From positions 53,925,651-53,989,650 of the forward strand of contig NC_065571.1 of NCBI RefSeq assembly GCF_937616625.2: a stretch of 64,000 bases of DNA, written 5' to 3'. Shown piece after piece: positions 33,897 through 45,320 of this stretch. Source of the DNA: Mercurialis annua. Taxonomy: Eukaryota; Streptophyta; Magnoliopsida; Malpighiales; Euphorbiaceae. A program made the translations under genes and the position numbers. The notes beneath the pieces are model-generated. The model was not told the origin of the DNA. It did no database searches and saw nothing but the letters and a program-made list of their open reading frames with translations. Position 1 is the first letter of the stretch, and each line of letters starts with the position of its first letter.

Positions 33897-36800
33897 ATGG
33901 ATATGGCACTCTCACTTCCCACTTCCAATTCTTCAATAAACTCACTTTTTCCTCAAACCCAGTACCACTCTCCATTCAAAGCTTTCAACTTCGGTGCAAA
34001 TTGTTGTTATTACCGTTCAGTTCAAGTTAATGCCACAAAAACAAAAAGAAAGCCAAGGCCAAGCTTTCATGAACAAATTCGAGATAAATGGTCCCTTAAA
34101 GTTCCTTCAACCAGAGATAAATTTCCATGGCAGGAATCCAATCAACAGAATTTACCAGAGGAAGATGAAGAAGAAATAAAAACGCACGAGCTTCATGGGA
34201 ATGTTTTATCTAAACCTGAAAAAGATGGCAGTCCAATTGTCAGCGGCGGTGATGATACAGTGAGTGTTAGCTCACCAAATTATGTAAATAAAGCTCCTTG
34301 GATGCATGGGAAGATACCCAAAAGAATTAGTATTAGTTCTCAGACTGTAGTTGGAGAAATTGTTGATGATGCTGTAGATGCTGATAGTGTACAAAGGGTA
34401 GTTAAGGAAGTGGATTTTGATGAGGAATTTAAGGGTTCAAAAGGTGGAGTTGGTGATGGTGATGGTGATGGTGCTGGTGCTGGTGCTGGTGTTTCAGTTC
34501 AGCTAGACAAGGATAAGGAAATTGTCCGAACTAAGTGGTCCGATAATTCCTTGGTTATAAATGAGAAAAAGTTCAGTTCAGCTGGACTGCCGTGGCAGAA
34601 GCAGAGGAATGTGGAGTCTGTGGAAGGTGATTGGAGGAGGAAGAGAAGCAACACGGAGTTGGCTGAGAGAATTCTGGCTGAGCATGAGCTGAAGAGGCTG
34701 AGAAATGTTGCCTTGAGGATGTTTGAGAGGATAAAAGTGGGGAAGGCAGGCATTACTCAGGATTTGGTGGATGAAATTCATGAGAAGTGGCGGTTGAATG
34801 AGGTGGTGAAGTTGAAATTTGAAGATGCTCTTTCTTGTAATATGACAAGGACACATGAAATGTTGGAGGTTCGTATTTTCGTGCTGTTATATTATTGTTT
34901 TCGAAATTGCTGTTGATATATGTATTAGGGTATGCCTATATCAAATGTTTTGAATCTTAAAAATATTAGGTGATATGCTTATTCTTTAAGTAGCACAAAC
35001 ACTTCATTCAATCAATGTTTCTCGTTTCGGGCACGAAACTATATTATTAACATAAGAAAGCTTAGAATAATAGTGTTTTGCCGAGTATGAGTTCATGTCC
35101 AAATGTCTTATTTCATGTCCGTGCTACATAGCTTATTCTTGACTAGACTTTAGCATGTGAACCTTTTCGAGATGGATATGAAGTCTGATTTCTATAAATG
35201 TTCATATCTAGAATACTTATATGCAGCACATAGCATATTATGTACTAATTGAATGTTTTGCTATGTCAGAGTAGAACTGGAGGTTTGATTATATGGAGAT
35301 CAGGGAGTTCAGTTGTGTTATACAGAGGAATATCCTACAATTTACAATGTGTACAATCATTTCCGAAGAAAAACAAGGCCGGTAAGGATGCTGGCTTGCA
35401 TCCGGAAGCATTTACAAGTAATTCTCCGCATAATCAAGGAGTAAAGCACTTCAATGGAACTACAGAATCATATTTACCTAATCAAGCCAAGTATTTGGAA
35501 GATCTATCTCAAGAAGAAAGCACGGATTTCACTGAACTCGATCAGTTATTGAATGAGCTGGGTCCCAGGTTTAATGATTGGTGTGGCCGTGAGCCATTGC
35601 CTGTTGATGCAGATTTGCTTCCTGCGGTGGATCCTGAATATAAACCTCCATTTAGATTTCTACCGTACGGAGTAAGACGTTGTCTAACAAACAGAGAGAT
35701 GACTGATTTCCGTAGAATTGCAAGAAGATTGCCTCCGCATTTTGCCCTTGGTGTGCTTCACTTACACCGACTGTTTTCACTTACTAGTGGTATCTTTCAC
35801 TAAAAATTTAATTGTAATTATTTTTGTAGGAAGGAGCAGGCAATTGCAAGGTTTGGCAAGAGCTATGGTGAAATTATGGGAAAGAAGTGCTATCGCAAAG
35901 ATAGCTATAAAACGTGGTGTGCAGAATACACATAATGAGAGAATGGCAGAAGAACTCAAGGTGAGACATAAAATTAACAGTAATCCATTGTCAATGAGGT
36001 GTGTATCTTTGGTATTAATCATTTACTATAGAGATAATTGCAAAAATTTATGAACTTTAGCATGTCTTGCAATTTTAGCACGAACTTTTTAATTTAGCAA
36101 TATAAAACACGAACTATCAAAAATACTGATGGGAACGCTAGAACAGTGTATATTATAGGGTCCACGTCAGCATTTTTTTGTTAAAAAATTCCACGGTGTT
36201 CTGAACTAAAAAAACAACAGTCCGTATTTTAAATTGCCAAAGTTGAAAGTTTGTGTTAAAATTGCAAAACACGCTATTGTTCGTAATGTTTTTGCAATTA
36301 ATCTTTACTCTTCTGATAAAAACTGTTACACGTGCACGCAGGTATTCACAGGAGGAGTACTAGTATCTAGAAACAAGGAGTACATTGTATTATACAGGGG
36401 AAATGATTTCTTGCCGCCTGCTGTTTTGGAGATCCTGAAAGAAAGGAAAAAATTATCATATCTCAAACAAGAAGAGGAAGAGGAAGCCCGGAACATGGCC
36501 CTGGCTTCTGTTGTATCAAGCACAAGAACTTCAAAAGGTCCACTAGTTGCTGGAACTCTTGCTGAAACAGTGGCAGCGACCTCTCGCTGGAGGGACCACC
36601 AAAATAGCCAAGATACAGATGAAATGATGAGAGAAGCAGTTTTGGCTAAACTTGCTTTATCAATTAAACAGCTTCAGAATAAACTAGGTCATGTAAGTTT
36701 CAAATACACAAAACTAATATGAATTTTGTTGAACACTAACTACTACTCCGGCAATTTGTGACGTCTGACATATTTTTATATCATCTTAGGCAAAAGGGAA

Positions 36801-38026
36801 ACTCAAGGTGGCTGAGAAAGCTTTAGCAAAGTTATATGAACGTACAGATCCATCAGAGCTCCCAACTGATTTGGAAACAATAAGTGACGAGGAGAGATTC
36901 TTGTTTCGCAAGATTGGTCTTAGCATGAAACCCTACTTTTTCCTAGGTAAGACTCCCATTTGGACTTTGACATTAACGATTCGAAACGAAAAAGTTAAAT
37001 ATTCTCTTGATTTCTGTCCAGGAAAGAGAGGGGTCTACGGCGGTACAATAGAAAACATACACTTACATTGGAAATATCGTGAATTGGTAAAAGTTATTGC
37101 GAAAAGAAAAAGTTTTGCACAAATCAAGCATATTGCAATTGATTTAGAGGCCGAGAGTGGCGGAATATTAGTCTCTATAGAAAGAACAACCAAAGGCTAT
37201 GCGATCATTATCTATCGTGGAAAGAATTATTTACGTCCTCAAAAGATGAGGCCCCAAAATTTATTGACGAAACGACAGGCATTGGCCCGGTCAGTTGAAC
37301 TTCAGAGGCGCGAGGTAAGAGTACTATAGACTTTTTATCTATCTTCGTAATTATTTGTTTTTTTTTTCAGAAAAATGATATCACTCATTCTTTCTTCAGG
37401 CAATGAAGCATTATATATCAGAATTGCAGGAGAGGATTCGGTTGCTGACTCTGGAGTTTGTATGACACTGAATTTCTGCTTTAAATTTCTGATATTCTGA
37501 TTTTCAGGGAATAACTTCATCAGGTTTACTTTTGTTAATTTCAGGAAGAAATGGAATTGGGCAAGAAGGTTAATGCAGATAGAATGAGCTCAATATTGGA
37601 GTATTCATCTGCTTCTGATAGTGAAGTTGAAGAGGTAATTGTCTGTTCAGATTCTAACCATTAAATCTTTTAAATAGAACGCATAAGTATGTCTTGCCTT
37701 CTCCTTGGAGAGTATTATTAACTCGGCTTTTATTTTTAGTTAAAAAAAAGGGTAGACAGATTTGATCACATTCTGTATAATGCTTACTGTGATGGTTCTT
37801 GATCTTAATGTCATATTTTTTGCTAAATTTTGCATAAAAGATATTTCAACTTTCAAGTTGTATGATGAGTCCGAGCAGCCGCATTTATCAATCTTTGGAA
37901 ATAGAATTCTGCAGACAGTATTATCCTTACCAGAAGGGATTTTTATTCTATTTATTGCAGGAAGGAGCAGAGGCATATCTTGAAGATTATGACAGCAGCA
38001 ATGAGAACACTAATGAGGAGAACTAA
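33897..38026 (+). CDS. CFM3: CRM-domain chloroplast splicing factor, CFM3-like (866 aa)
   Basis: RNA-binding protein predicted to assist splicing of group II introns in chloroplasts. Exons: 33897-34868, 35270-35750, 35830-35960, 36342-36692, 36790-36946, 37022-37314, 37400-37459, 37545-37634, 37961-38026 (2601 bases, continuous frame). The N-terminus is Ser/Asn-rich and fits a transit peptide. [14 protein letters not shown] repeat and PW motifs (FPWQ, APWMHG, LPWQKQ) precede three CRM domains. CRM1 is about 270-355 ([18 protein letters not shown], then [18 protein letters not shown]). CRM2 is about 465-575 ([21 protein letters not shown], then [12 protein letters not shown]). CRM3 is about 675-780 ([18 protein letters not shown], then [11 protein letters not shown]). 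The tail is acidic. Three CRM domains and [11 protein letters not shown] favour CFM3 over four-domain CFM2. Intron 3 contains a MITE. Confidence 0.9.
34996..35135. repeat. Dispersed repeat in CFM3 intron 1
   Basis: The order ACTTCATTCAATCAA, TTTCGGGCACGAAACT, AACATAAGA, TCATGTCC and GTGCTACATAG is shared with about 39497-39652 and 42692-42858 in the introns of both hydrolase genes, all in the same + strand orientation. Probably a short non-coding transposon of the SINE class; class not proven. Confidence 0.55.
36031..36303. mobile_element. Mutator-like MITE in CFM3 intron 3 (273 bp)
   Basis: The left GAGATAATTGCAAAAA and the right end read inverted, GATTAATTGCAAAAAC. Arms pair through TAGCATGTCTTGCAATTTTAGC / GCGTGTTTTGCAATTTTAAC. 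The flanks TTTACTATA (36022-36030) and TTTACTCTT (36304-36312) agree at 7 of 9 bases. It fills most of the 381-base intron, ending 38 bases before the acceptor. Related in sequence to 53370-53699. Confidence 0.75.
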
Positions 38027-38376
38027 CATGCAAGAAATTCTAATTGTCAATGTCTGCAATAGGTACTATGATCTTTTAGTGCAGCCATTATCGATGAAGT
38101 TTACAATAATAAGAACATTTCCGAAAGGCTGCATTCTAGAGTGGAAAAACATCATTCATTGCTTATTATATGATTATTATAATTTTATTTATTTTAAATT
38201 CACATTCTTAATAAAATTTGAATTTCTACTTTTTTCTCTATAAATGTACTTACTAATGTTTTATTGAAAGAAAATTATAAAATTTAAGGCATCCAGTAGT
38301 CACTGATACATGATAATTGTCATCAAGAGTACAATTACAATAACATTTCAATAAATTTGGCATACAGAAGCACCAG

Positions 38377-40941
38377 CTAGCTAGCAGTACTCTTGTCTGG
38401 TTTTGCTATCTCCTTCACGTAATTCAGAACAATAGATGCTAACTCAGCTTGATGTGATGTGTATGAATGATTAGCTCCTTCTACGATATGTAATTTGTGA
38501 TTAGGTATGACCTTGTCAAACTCTATCGCATCTCCCACCGGAATGACTTCGTCTGCAGATCCATGGATAGTCAAGACCCTGCATATGAAATATCAATCAG
38601 GTGGTGATGAGGAACCTGTGCATACACTTAAGTACTCATGAGCTATGTTGCATGGAAAAAAAATGCAATGAAACAGAAAAACGTACAAGAATAGATTATA
38701 AATATGATTTTAGAAACGTTTACGGTAATAGAAACGAAACACCAGAACGTTGATAAGGATCTGTGCAACATAACTGATGAGAGTTAAACGCAAACCTATC
38801 TTTCTCAGTTGATGTTGAGAATAAGAACTAAATTCGCGCATGCTGTAAACTTATCAGTAAAAAGAAAATGCAATGACAGCTAAAGATGCATCTTTTAGTG
38901 CTCACCTGCACTCTTTATCAATCTGGAGGCAAGCTTTATGCACATCGGTATTCAACCGATCCATCAAACTTTCCAGTGTAATTCTATAAATAATATTTCC
39001 TACAATTCAAAATGAACTGGACAATTATTTAAACTCGTGTCTGTTCAAAATAGAGGAAAGTATATACTGACTAAATCTGCTGGCAAACACAAAAATGACA
39101 AATTTGTGTACTTTTTGTTTTTTGGCAAGAAGATGTATTCACCTTCTTTGTTCTTAACATCAAAGAACCCATCTCGCTTAATCTTTTCCATGATGTCTTT
39201 CCCAAAGCGTTCCTCAATCCCTTTATGGAGATCATAACGACCAGAAGCATTGATAACTGCTCTGATATCGTGATATTTCGATGCATATAGGACCACATCA
39301 TCGCCCCCTATGATAACATAGTTCAGCAAAAAGTTTCAGATCGAAATAAGAATGATGCAACTCAAACTATTACAGAATACTGCAGACTTTCAAACTGGAT
39401 TTTGAAAAGATATGTTAGATGGACAAAGCCACAAACTAGAGGCACTAGCGCTAAATTGAGTTTCATGAATTCCATAAGGACAAAACCTAGCATAGGCACT
39501 TCATTCAATCAACATTTCCCCTTTCAGAACCGTGTGGGAAACTTGACGTTTCGGACACGAAACTTCATTTTAACATAAGAGACCTTAAAATAACATTGTT
39601 CCGTTGTATTCGCATCCAAGTGTCCCGTTTCCCCGTATCCATGCTACATAGCAGGATACAATCTTCGCAAATTTATCTGGATCATAACATGTTTTATCAT
39701 GCATTTTTTAAGAGGTTACTCACGACATACCTTTACTATGCCCAAGAATCAAACTTACGACACGATTTGCTCCAGAGAAGTGTTCGATTACAGCACGTAT
39801 ATCATCAGCCTCTCTCCAATAGCCACCATAAATTAACGTGCCTTCACTTTCTCTGAAATGAATTTTATTACTAACATCAATTAACCTCTGCTATCTGCAG
39901 CTGGAATTTCAGTCTCACTACTCAATTTTTGTTGCAATACAGTGCATAGAAAAGATAACATTTTGCAAAGGCTAAAACATCAAATACTGATATGCAAATG
40001 CAAAATCTGTAAGCCAAAATTTGAAGGTATGTGCATTATCAAACTAAACGGCGCACCCGTTTCCTGAAAAGTCGAAACGGAAAGCACTGATTCCTTCATT
40101 TTCTAAAGCAACAGCAAGGTTCACCATAATTTCGTGTTCCTGTAGACAGAGTAATTTAAAAATCATAGCAATTCACTTTTGCCATCACTGTTTGTTAAAC
40201 AATGAGCAAAGGGTCAACCCGGTCCTGAAACTTGTGACTTAGAATCAAATAATTCATTTTCGGACATTTTGATCAATAAAAGACAACATTCTATTTCTTT
40301 TTATCAATTAAGGACAATATGAACAAGTTCAGGGACCGAAATGACATAATTTTATTCTTAATTGACCTAAAAATACAAATTATTGTCCTTGATCCAGCAA
40401 ATGAAATTATTGTTCATCAAGATAGTTGAAAGTGAGTTATTTAACTCCGAGTCACAAGTTCAGAAACCGGGTTCACCCTTTAAATGTTCGTATATACTAT
40501 ATCCAGTAGAACACTACACTGGGACATTGACAACCTCAAATTTCTAAAGATAACTAAACTAACTGACTGTAACTAACCTTTGTGGCACGGTAACCATGGC
40601 ATAAGACAACAATCTCCTTAGATCCAGTTTCATGCAATAAACCCACAAGCTTTTCACCATATTGGTTTGGTATTACAATCTTATGTTGCTTAAGAGCTAA
40701 ACAAAAAAAAATTAGACATTTTAATTTTTTTTTTTATCAAAAACAGTTGCTTAATTATTTGAAAGACATTAATTGGGTCACCTGTGGAATCAGCCATTCT
40801 CAGTGCTGTGGTGGTGGAGCTTCGGTTACTGGATAAGCTGATGCTGACCCGGCGAGAAAAAAATGAAGAAGAAGATGGGGCCTTTTTGAAATCTAAGGAG
40901 TTTGTGAAGGCGAAGTGAAATTTGCAAACAAGGGTTTCCAT
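38377..40941 (-). CDS. Alpha/beta hydrolase (serine hydrolase, Hydrolase_4 type), copy 1, 314 aa
   Basis: Minus-strand exons, first to last: 40782-40941, 40578-40696, 40057-40139, 39731-39852, 39143-39307, 38906-38999, 38377-38578 (945 bases, in frame). The fold is a serine hydrolase of the Hydrolase_4/monoacylglycerol lipase-like group; substrate unknown. Oxyanion motif HGYR (88-91); nucleophile elbow GHSKGG with Ser160; likely acid Asp257 in GSADEVIP; His285 in GANHSYTSH. The first 48 residues are rich in Ser, Thr and Arg with few acids, which fits an organelle transit peptide; Met49 could be an alternative cytosolic start. It converges with CFM3, the two stop codons being 350 bases apart. 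The region from 40208 to 40481 in intron 2 is a foldback MITE. Function beyond hydrolase is not claimed. Confidence 0.92.
39497..39652. repeat. Dispersed repeat in hydrolase 1 intron 4
   Basis: Shares CACTTCATTCAATCAAC, TTTCGGACACGAAACT, AACATAAGA, AAGTGTCCCGTTT and TGCTACATAG with CFM3 intron 1 (34996-35135). The paralogous intron (about 42692-42858) has it too. Confidence 0.55.
40208..40481. mobile_element. Foldback MITE in hydrolase 1 intron 2
   Basis: The left AAAGGGTCAACCCGGTCCTG and the right CCGGGTTCACCCTTT are inverted, with a second pair AACTTGTGACT / GAGTCACAAGTT. The corresponding region of hydrolase 2 (43394-43641) has the same element, more decayed on the right, so insertion preceded the gene duplication. 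Confidence 0.75.
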
Positions 40942-41547
40942 TTACAAATTTTAAAGACATAAAAAAGCATGGAATATAAAAAAAATTATCTGGTTCTGAA
41001 ATTTATATTTTTATTAAATTTTAATTTTTGTATAATTAGTTGTTCTTAATTTATGATCCTGGCTCCGTCTCTGAACCCTGTAACGTGCACCATGTTATTC
41101 ACAGTAGCATGCAGGGAATATGCTACGTTATCGAATGGGTATATGTGGCTCTTGCCACATCAGCGAGTTGTCAACATGGTAATTGCCAGGTCATTCTCTG
41201 TCCATGTTTAATGTGCCATGTCATTGCTTTTTCATGACATGCAAGAAATTCTAATTGTTAATGTCTGCAATAGATACTATGATCTTTTACTGCAGCCATT
41301 TATCAATCAAGTTTACAACTTTCTAGAGCGGAAAAGATCATTCATTGCTTATTATAGTGTTATTTATTTTAATTTCACATTCTTAATAAAATTTGAATTT
41401 CTATTTTTTTTCTCTCTTTAAAAGTAATGTTTTACTTAAAGAAAATTATAAAATTTAAGGCATTCAGTAGTCACTGATACATGATAATTGCCATCAAGAG
41501 TACAATAACAGTAACATTTCAATAAATTTGACATACAGAAGCACCAG

Positions 41548-44107
41548 CTAGATAGCAGTACTCTTGTCTGGTTTCACTATCTCCTTCACGTAATTCAGAA
41601 CAATAGATGCTAACTCAGCTTGATGTGATGTGTATGAATGATTAGCTCCTTCTACGATATGTAATTTGTTATTAGGTATGACCTTGTCAAACTCTATCGC
41701 ATCTTCCACCGGAATGACTTCGTCTGCCGATCCATGGATAGTCAAGACCCTGCATATGAAATATCAATCAGGTGGTGATGAGGAACCTGTGCGTACACTT
41801 TAAGTACTCATGAGCTATGTTGCACCGAAAATGAAACATTAAACGGAAAAAAATGAAAAAACAGAAAAACATACAAGTATAGATTATAAATATAAAAACT
41901 TCAGCGTTTTAGAAAATAGAAACAAAACACCGAAATGTTGGACTCGATAAGGATCTGTGCAACATAACTGATGAGAGTTAAACGCAAACCTTTTATCTTT
42001 CTCGGTTGATGTTGAGAATAAGAACTAAATTCGCGCATGCTGTAAACTTATCAGTGAAAAGAAAATGCAATGACAGCCAAAGATGCATTTTTTAGAGCTC
42101 ACCTGCACTCTTTATCAATCTGGAGGCAAGCTTTATGCACATCGGTATTCAAGCGATCCATCAAACTTTCCAGTGTAATTCTATAAATAATATTTCCTGA
42201 AATTCAGAAAGTCCAATTATTTATAAACTCGTGTCTGTGCAAAATAGAGGAAAGTATACACTGACTAAATCTGCCGGCAAACACAAAAATGACAAATTTG
42301 TCTACTTTTTATTTTTTGGCAAGAAGATGTATTCACCTTCTTTGTTCTTAACATCAAAGAACCCATCTTGCTTAATCTTGTCCATGAAGTCTTTCCCAAA
42401 CTTTTCCTCAAGTCCTTTACTGAGATCGTAACGACCAGAAACATTGATAACTGCTTTGATATCATGATATTTCGATGCATATAGGACCACATCATCGCCC
42501 CCTGTGATAATACAGTTCAACAAATTAGTTTCAAGATCGAAATCAGAATGATGCAACTCAACACTATAACAGATTACTGCAGACTTCCAAACTGGATTTT
42601 GAAAAGATATGTTAGATGGACAAAGCTATAAACTAGAAGCACTAGCGCTAAATCGAGTTTCATGAATACCATAAGGACAAAAGCTATCACAAGCACTTCA
42701 TTCAATCAACATATCTCAATTTAGAATCGTGTTGGAAACTTGGCATTTCAGACACAAAACTTGTTTATAACATAAAAGACCTTAAAATAACATTATTTTC
42801 GTTCTGTCCGCGATCAAGTGTCGTGTTTTTTCCTATCTGTGTTCGTGCTACATAGCAGGGTACATTCTTCACAAATTTATCTGGATCATAACATGTTTTA
42901 TCTTGCATTTTTGAAAAGATTACACATGACATACCTTTACTATGCCCAAGAATCAAACTTACGGCACGATTTGCTCCAGAGAAGTGTTCGATTACAGCAC
43001 GTATATCATCAGCCTCCCTCCAATAGCCACCAAACACAAACGTGCCTTCACTTTCTCTGAAATGAATTTTGTTACTAACATCAATTAACCGCTGCTATCT
43101 GCAGCTGAAATTTCACTCTTACTCAATTTTTGTTGCAATGCAGTGCATACTTATAAAGGTTAAGACATCAAATACTGATATGCAAATGCAAAATCTGCAA
43201 ACCAAAATTTGAATTGATGTGCATTATCAAACTAAACAACATACCCGTTTCCTGAAAAGTCGAAACGGAAAGCACTGATTCCTTCATTTTCTAAAGCAAC
43301 AGAAAGGTTCACCATAATTTCATGTTCCTGTAGACAGTAATTTTAAAACATAGAAATTCACTTTTTTCCATCAGTGTTTGTTAAATAATAAACAAAGGGT
43401 CAACCTCGTACTTTAACTTGTGACTCAAGGTCGATAACTCATTTGCACACATTATTTTGATGAATAAAGACATTACTCTCTAAAAAGGATCAATTAAGGA
43501 CAATATAAACAAGTCCAGGGACCGGGATGACCCAATTTTATCTTTAATTAACTTAAAAGTAGAGATTATTGTCTTTAATCGATCAAAATAGTTGAATGTG
43601 AGTTATTTTAACTCCGAGTCACAAGTTCAAAAGCTGGATTTTTAAATGTTCAAATATAAGAACACTACACTGGGACATTGACAACCTCAAATTTCTAAAG
43701 ATAACTAAATTAACTAACTGTAACTAACCTTTGTGGCATGTAAACCATGGCATAAGACAACAATCTCCTTAGACCCAGTTTCATGCAATAAACCCACAAG
43801 CTTCTCACCATATTTGTTCGGTATTATAATCTTTTGTTGCTTAAGAGCTGAACAAAAAAAATCAGACATTTTTAAAAAAATAATCAAAAAAAGTTGCTTA
43901 ATTATTTGAAAGACATTAACTGGGCTGTAAAAATCTTATTGGGTTACCTGTGGAATCAGCCATTCTCAGTGCTGTGGTGGTGGAGGTTCGGTTACTGGAT
44001 AAGCTGATGCTGACCCGGCGAGAAATAAATGAAGAAGAAGATGGGGCCTTTTTGCAATTTAAGGAGTTTATGAGGGCGAATTGAAATTTGCAAACAAGGG
44101 TTTCCAT
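41548..44107 (-). CDS. Alpha/beta hydrolase, copy 2, 314 aa
   Basis: Paralogue of 38377-40941 with identical exon lengths: 43948-44107, 43729-43847, 43245-43327, 42935-43056, 42337-42501, 42103-42196, 41548-41749. The catalytic elements are kept: GHSKGG elbow, GSADEVIPVED, GANHSYTSH. Changes are mostly conservative; in the first part FVFGGYW replaces LIYGGYW, GLEEKFGKDFMDKIKQDG replaces GIEERFGKDIMEKIKRDG, and the tail ends STAI instead of STAS. No stop or shift, so both copies look functional. Same Ser/Arg-rich N-terminus. The 3' flank carries a copy of sequence that lies after the CFM3 stop codon in unit 1, so both hydrolases could use the same kind of terminator. Confidence 0.92.
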
Positions 44108-44133
44108 TTACAAAATTTAAAGACCTAAAAAAG

Positions 44134-44451
44134 AGGATTAATTACTTAAAAACCACCCACGTTGAACTTTTTTTTCGTTTATACCCTGACTTAGAAAAAA
44201 GTTCATTTGTACCCTGACATATGTGTTTATGTCCTTCATTTAGAGAAAAATTCATTTCTAATTAATCTCTAATTAGCTTAGGTTATAAATGAAGAACTAT
44301 TTTAAACTTTTTTTTAATGAAAAGAGGTTAATTTAGTGCCTCGGGGCAGAGGTGAAACATAAATACATACGTCAGGGTATAAATGATTTTTTCCTAAGTC
44401 AGGGTATAAACGAAAAAAAAGTTCAAGATGAGTGGTTTTTAAGTAATTAAG
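44134..44451. mobile_element. Mutator-like MITE in unit 2 (318 bp)
   Basis: The left AGGATTAATTACTTAAAAAC and the right GTTTTTAAGTAATTAAG are inverted. The direct repeat CCTAAAAAAG occurs at 44124-44133 and 44452-44461. The arms pair further (GTTGAACTTTTTTTTCG / CGAAAAAAAAGTTCAAG, ATACCCTGAC / GTCAGGGTAT). Unit 1 at about 40960 has the uninterrupted site (ACATAAAAAAGCATGG). It starts 26 bases upstream of the hydrolase 2 ATG, so it lies in the 5' leader or promoter. Confidence 0.88.
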
Positions 44452-44540
44452 CCTAAAAAAGATGAATATAAAAAAAATTATCTGGTTCTGAATTATATAT
44501 TTTTATTAAATTTTAATTTTTGTATAGTTAATTGTTCTTA

Positions 44541-45120
44541 GGGCCTGTTGGATTCAGCTGTTTCTTATAACTGGTAGCTGTTAGCTGTTATCTGTTGGCT
44601 GGTAGCTGATAGCTTATAAACTATACGTGTTTGGTGAGATTTGATTAGTTGTTGTTGTTTATATATAAAATGACCGTAAAAGGCATATTTTTTGTTTTTA
44701 TTTATTAAACTACAAATATATTATATTATATAATATTTAATAAAAATATTATTGTTTTATAAGAGGCAATATTTAATTTATTTAAAGACTTTTTTTGATA
44801 AATTTATGATTTATTAAAAAAAAATTATTAAATTATAGTTGTTTTAATATAAATAAAATAATTTTATATAATTTATGAACAATTAGAGTATTAAAAAAGA
44901 ATATATTCTAGTAGGGATAATTTTATCTAAATAATTAAAAAAATCGAAACAGCTATCAGATGTTGGCAAAAAGTTCAAAAATGGAGCTTTTCAAACAGCA
45001 GCTGTTGGAGGTTCAAAAAGCTCCAAAAAACTCCTAAGATAATCTCATCAAACGCTTTGATGGAGTTTTTTGAAAATTAAAATTTAAAATTTCCACCGAA
45101 AAATTGAACCAAACACCCCT
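44541..45120. mobile_element. Tourist/Harbinger-like MITE in unit 2 (580 bp)
   Basis: The left GGGCCTGTTGGATTC and the right end read inverted, AGGGGTGTTTGGTTC. TTA repeats at 44538-44540 and 45121-45123. Unit 1 reads GTTCTTAATTTATGATCC at about 41042-41059, which is the empty site with a single TTA. A second, more decayed member is suspected at about 48100-48835. Confidence 0.88.
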
Positions 45121-45320
45121 TTAATTTATGATCCCGGCTTCGTCTCTGAACCCTTAAACGTAGCGTGCACCATGTTATCATAGTGGCATGCAGGGCATGT
45201 GCTATGTTATCGAGTGTGTATATGTGGCTCTTGCCGCATCAGCAAGTTGTCAAGATGATAATTGCCAGGTCATTCTCTGACTCTGTCCATGGTTAGTGTG
45301 CCATGTCATTTTTTTCATGT

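Larger units (their letters stand above)
38027..41236. repeat. Tandem duplication, unit 1
   Basis: From CATGCAAGAAATTCTAATTG just after the CFM3 stop codon to CCATGTCATTGC..CATGA. The same order restarts at 41237, including the entire hydrolase gene and its introns. Confidence 0.9.
41237..45317. repeat. Tandem duplication, unit 2
   Basis: Starts with CATGCAAGAAATTCTAATTG and ends around GTGCCATGTCATTTTTTTCATG. It is longer than unit 1 because two MITEs (44134-44451 and 44541-45120) inserted after the duplication. Confidence 0.9.
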
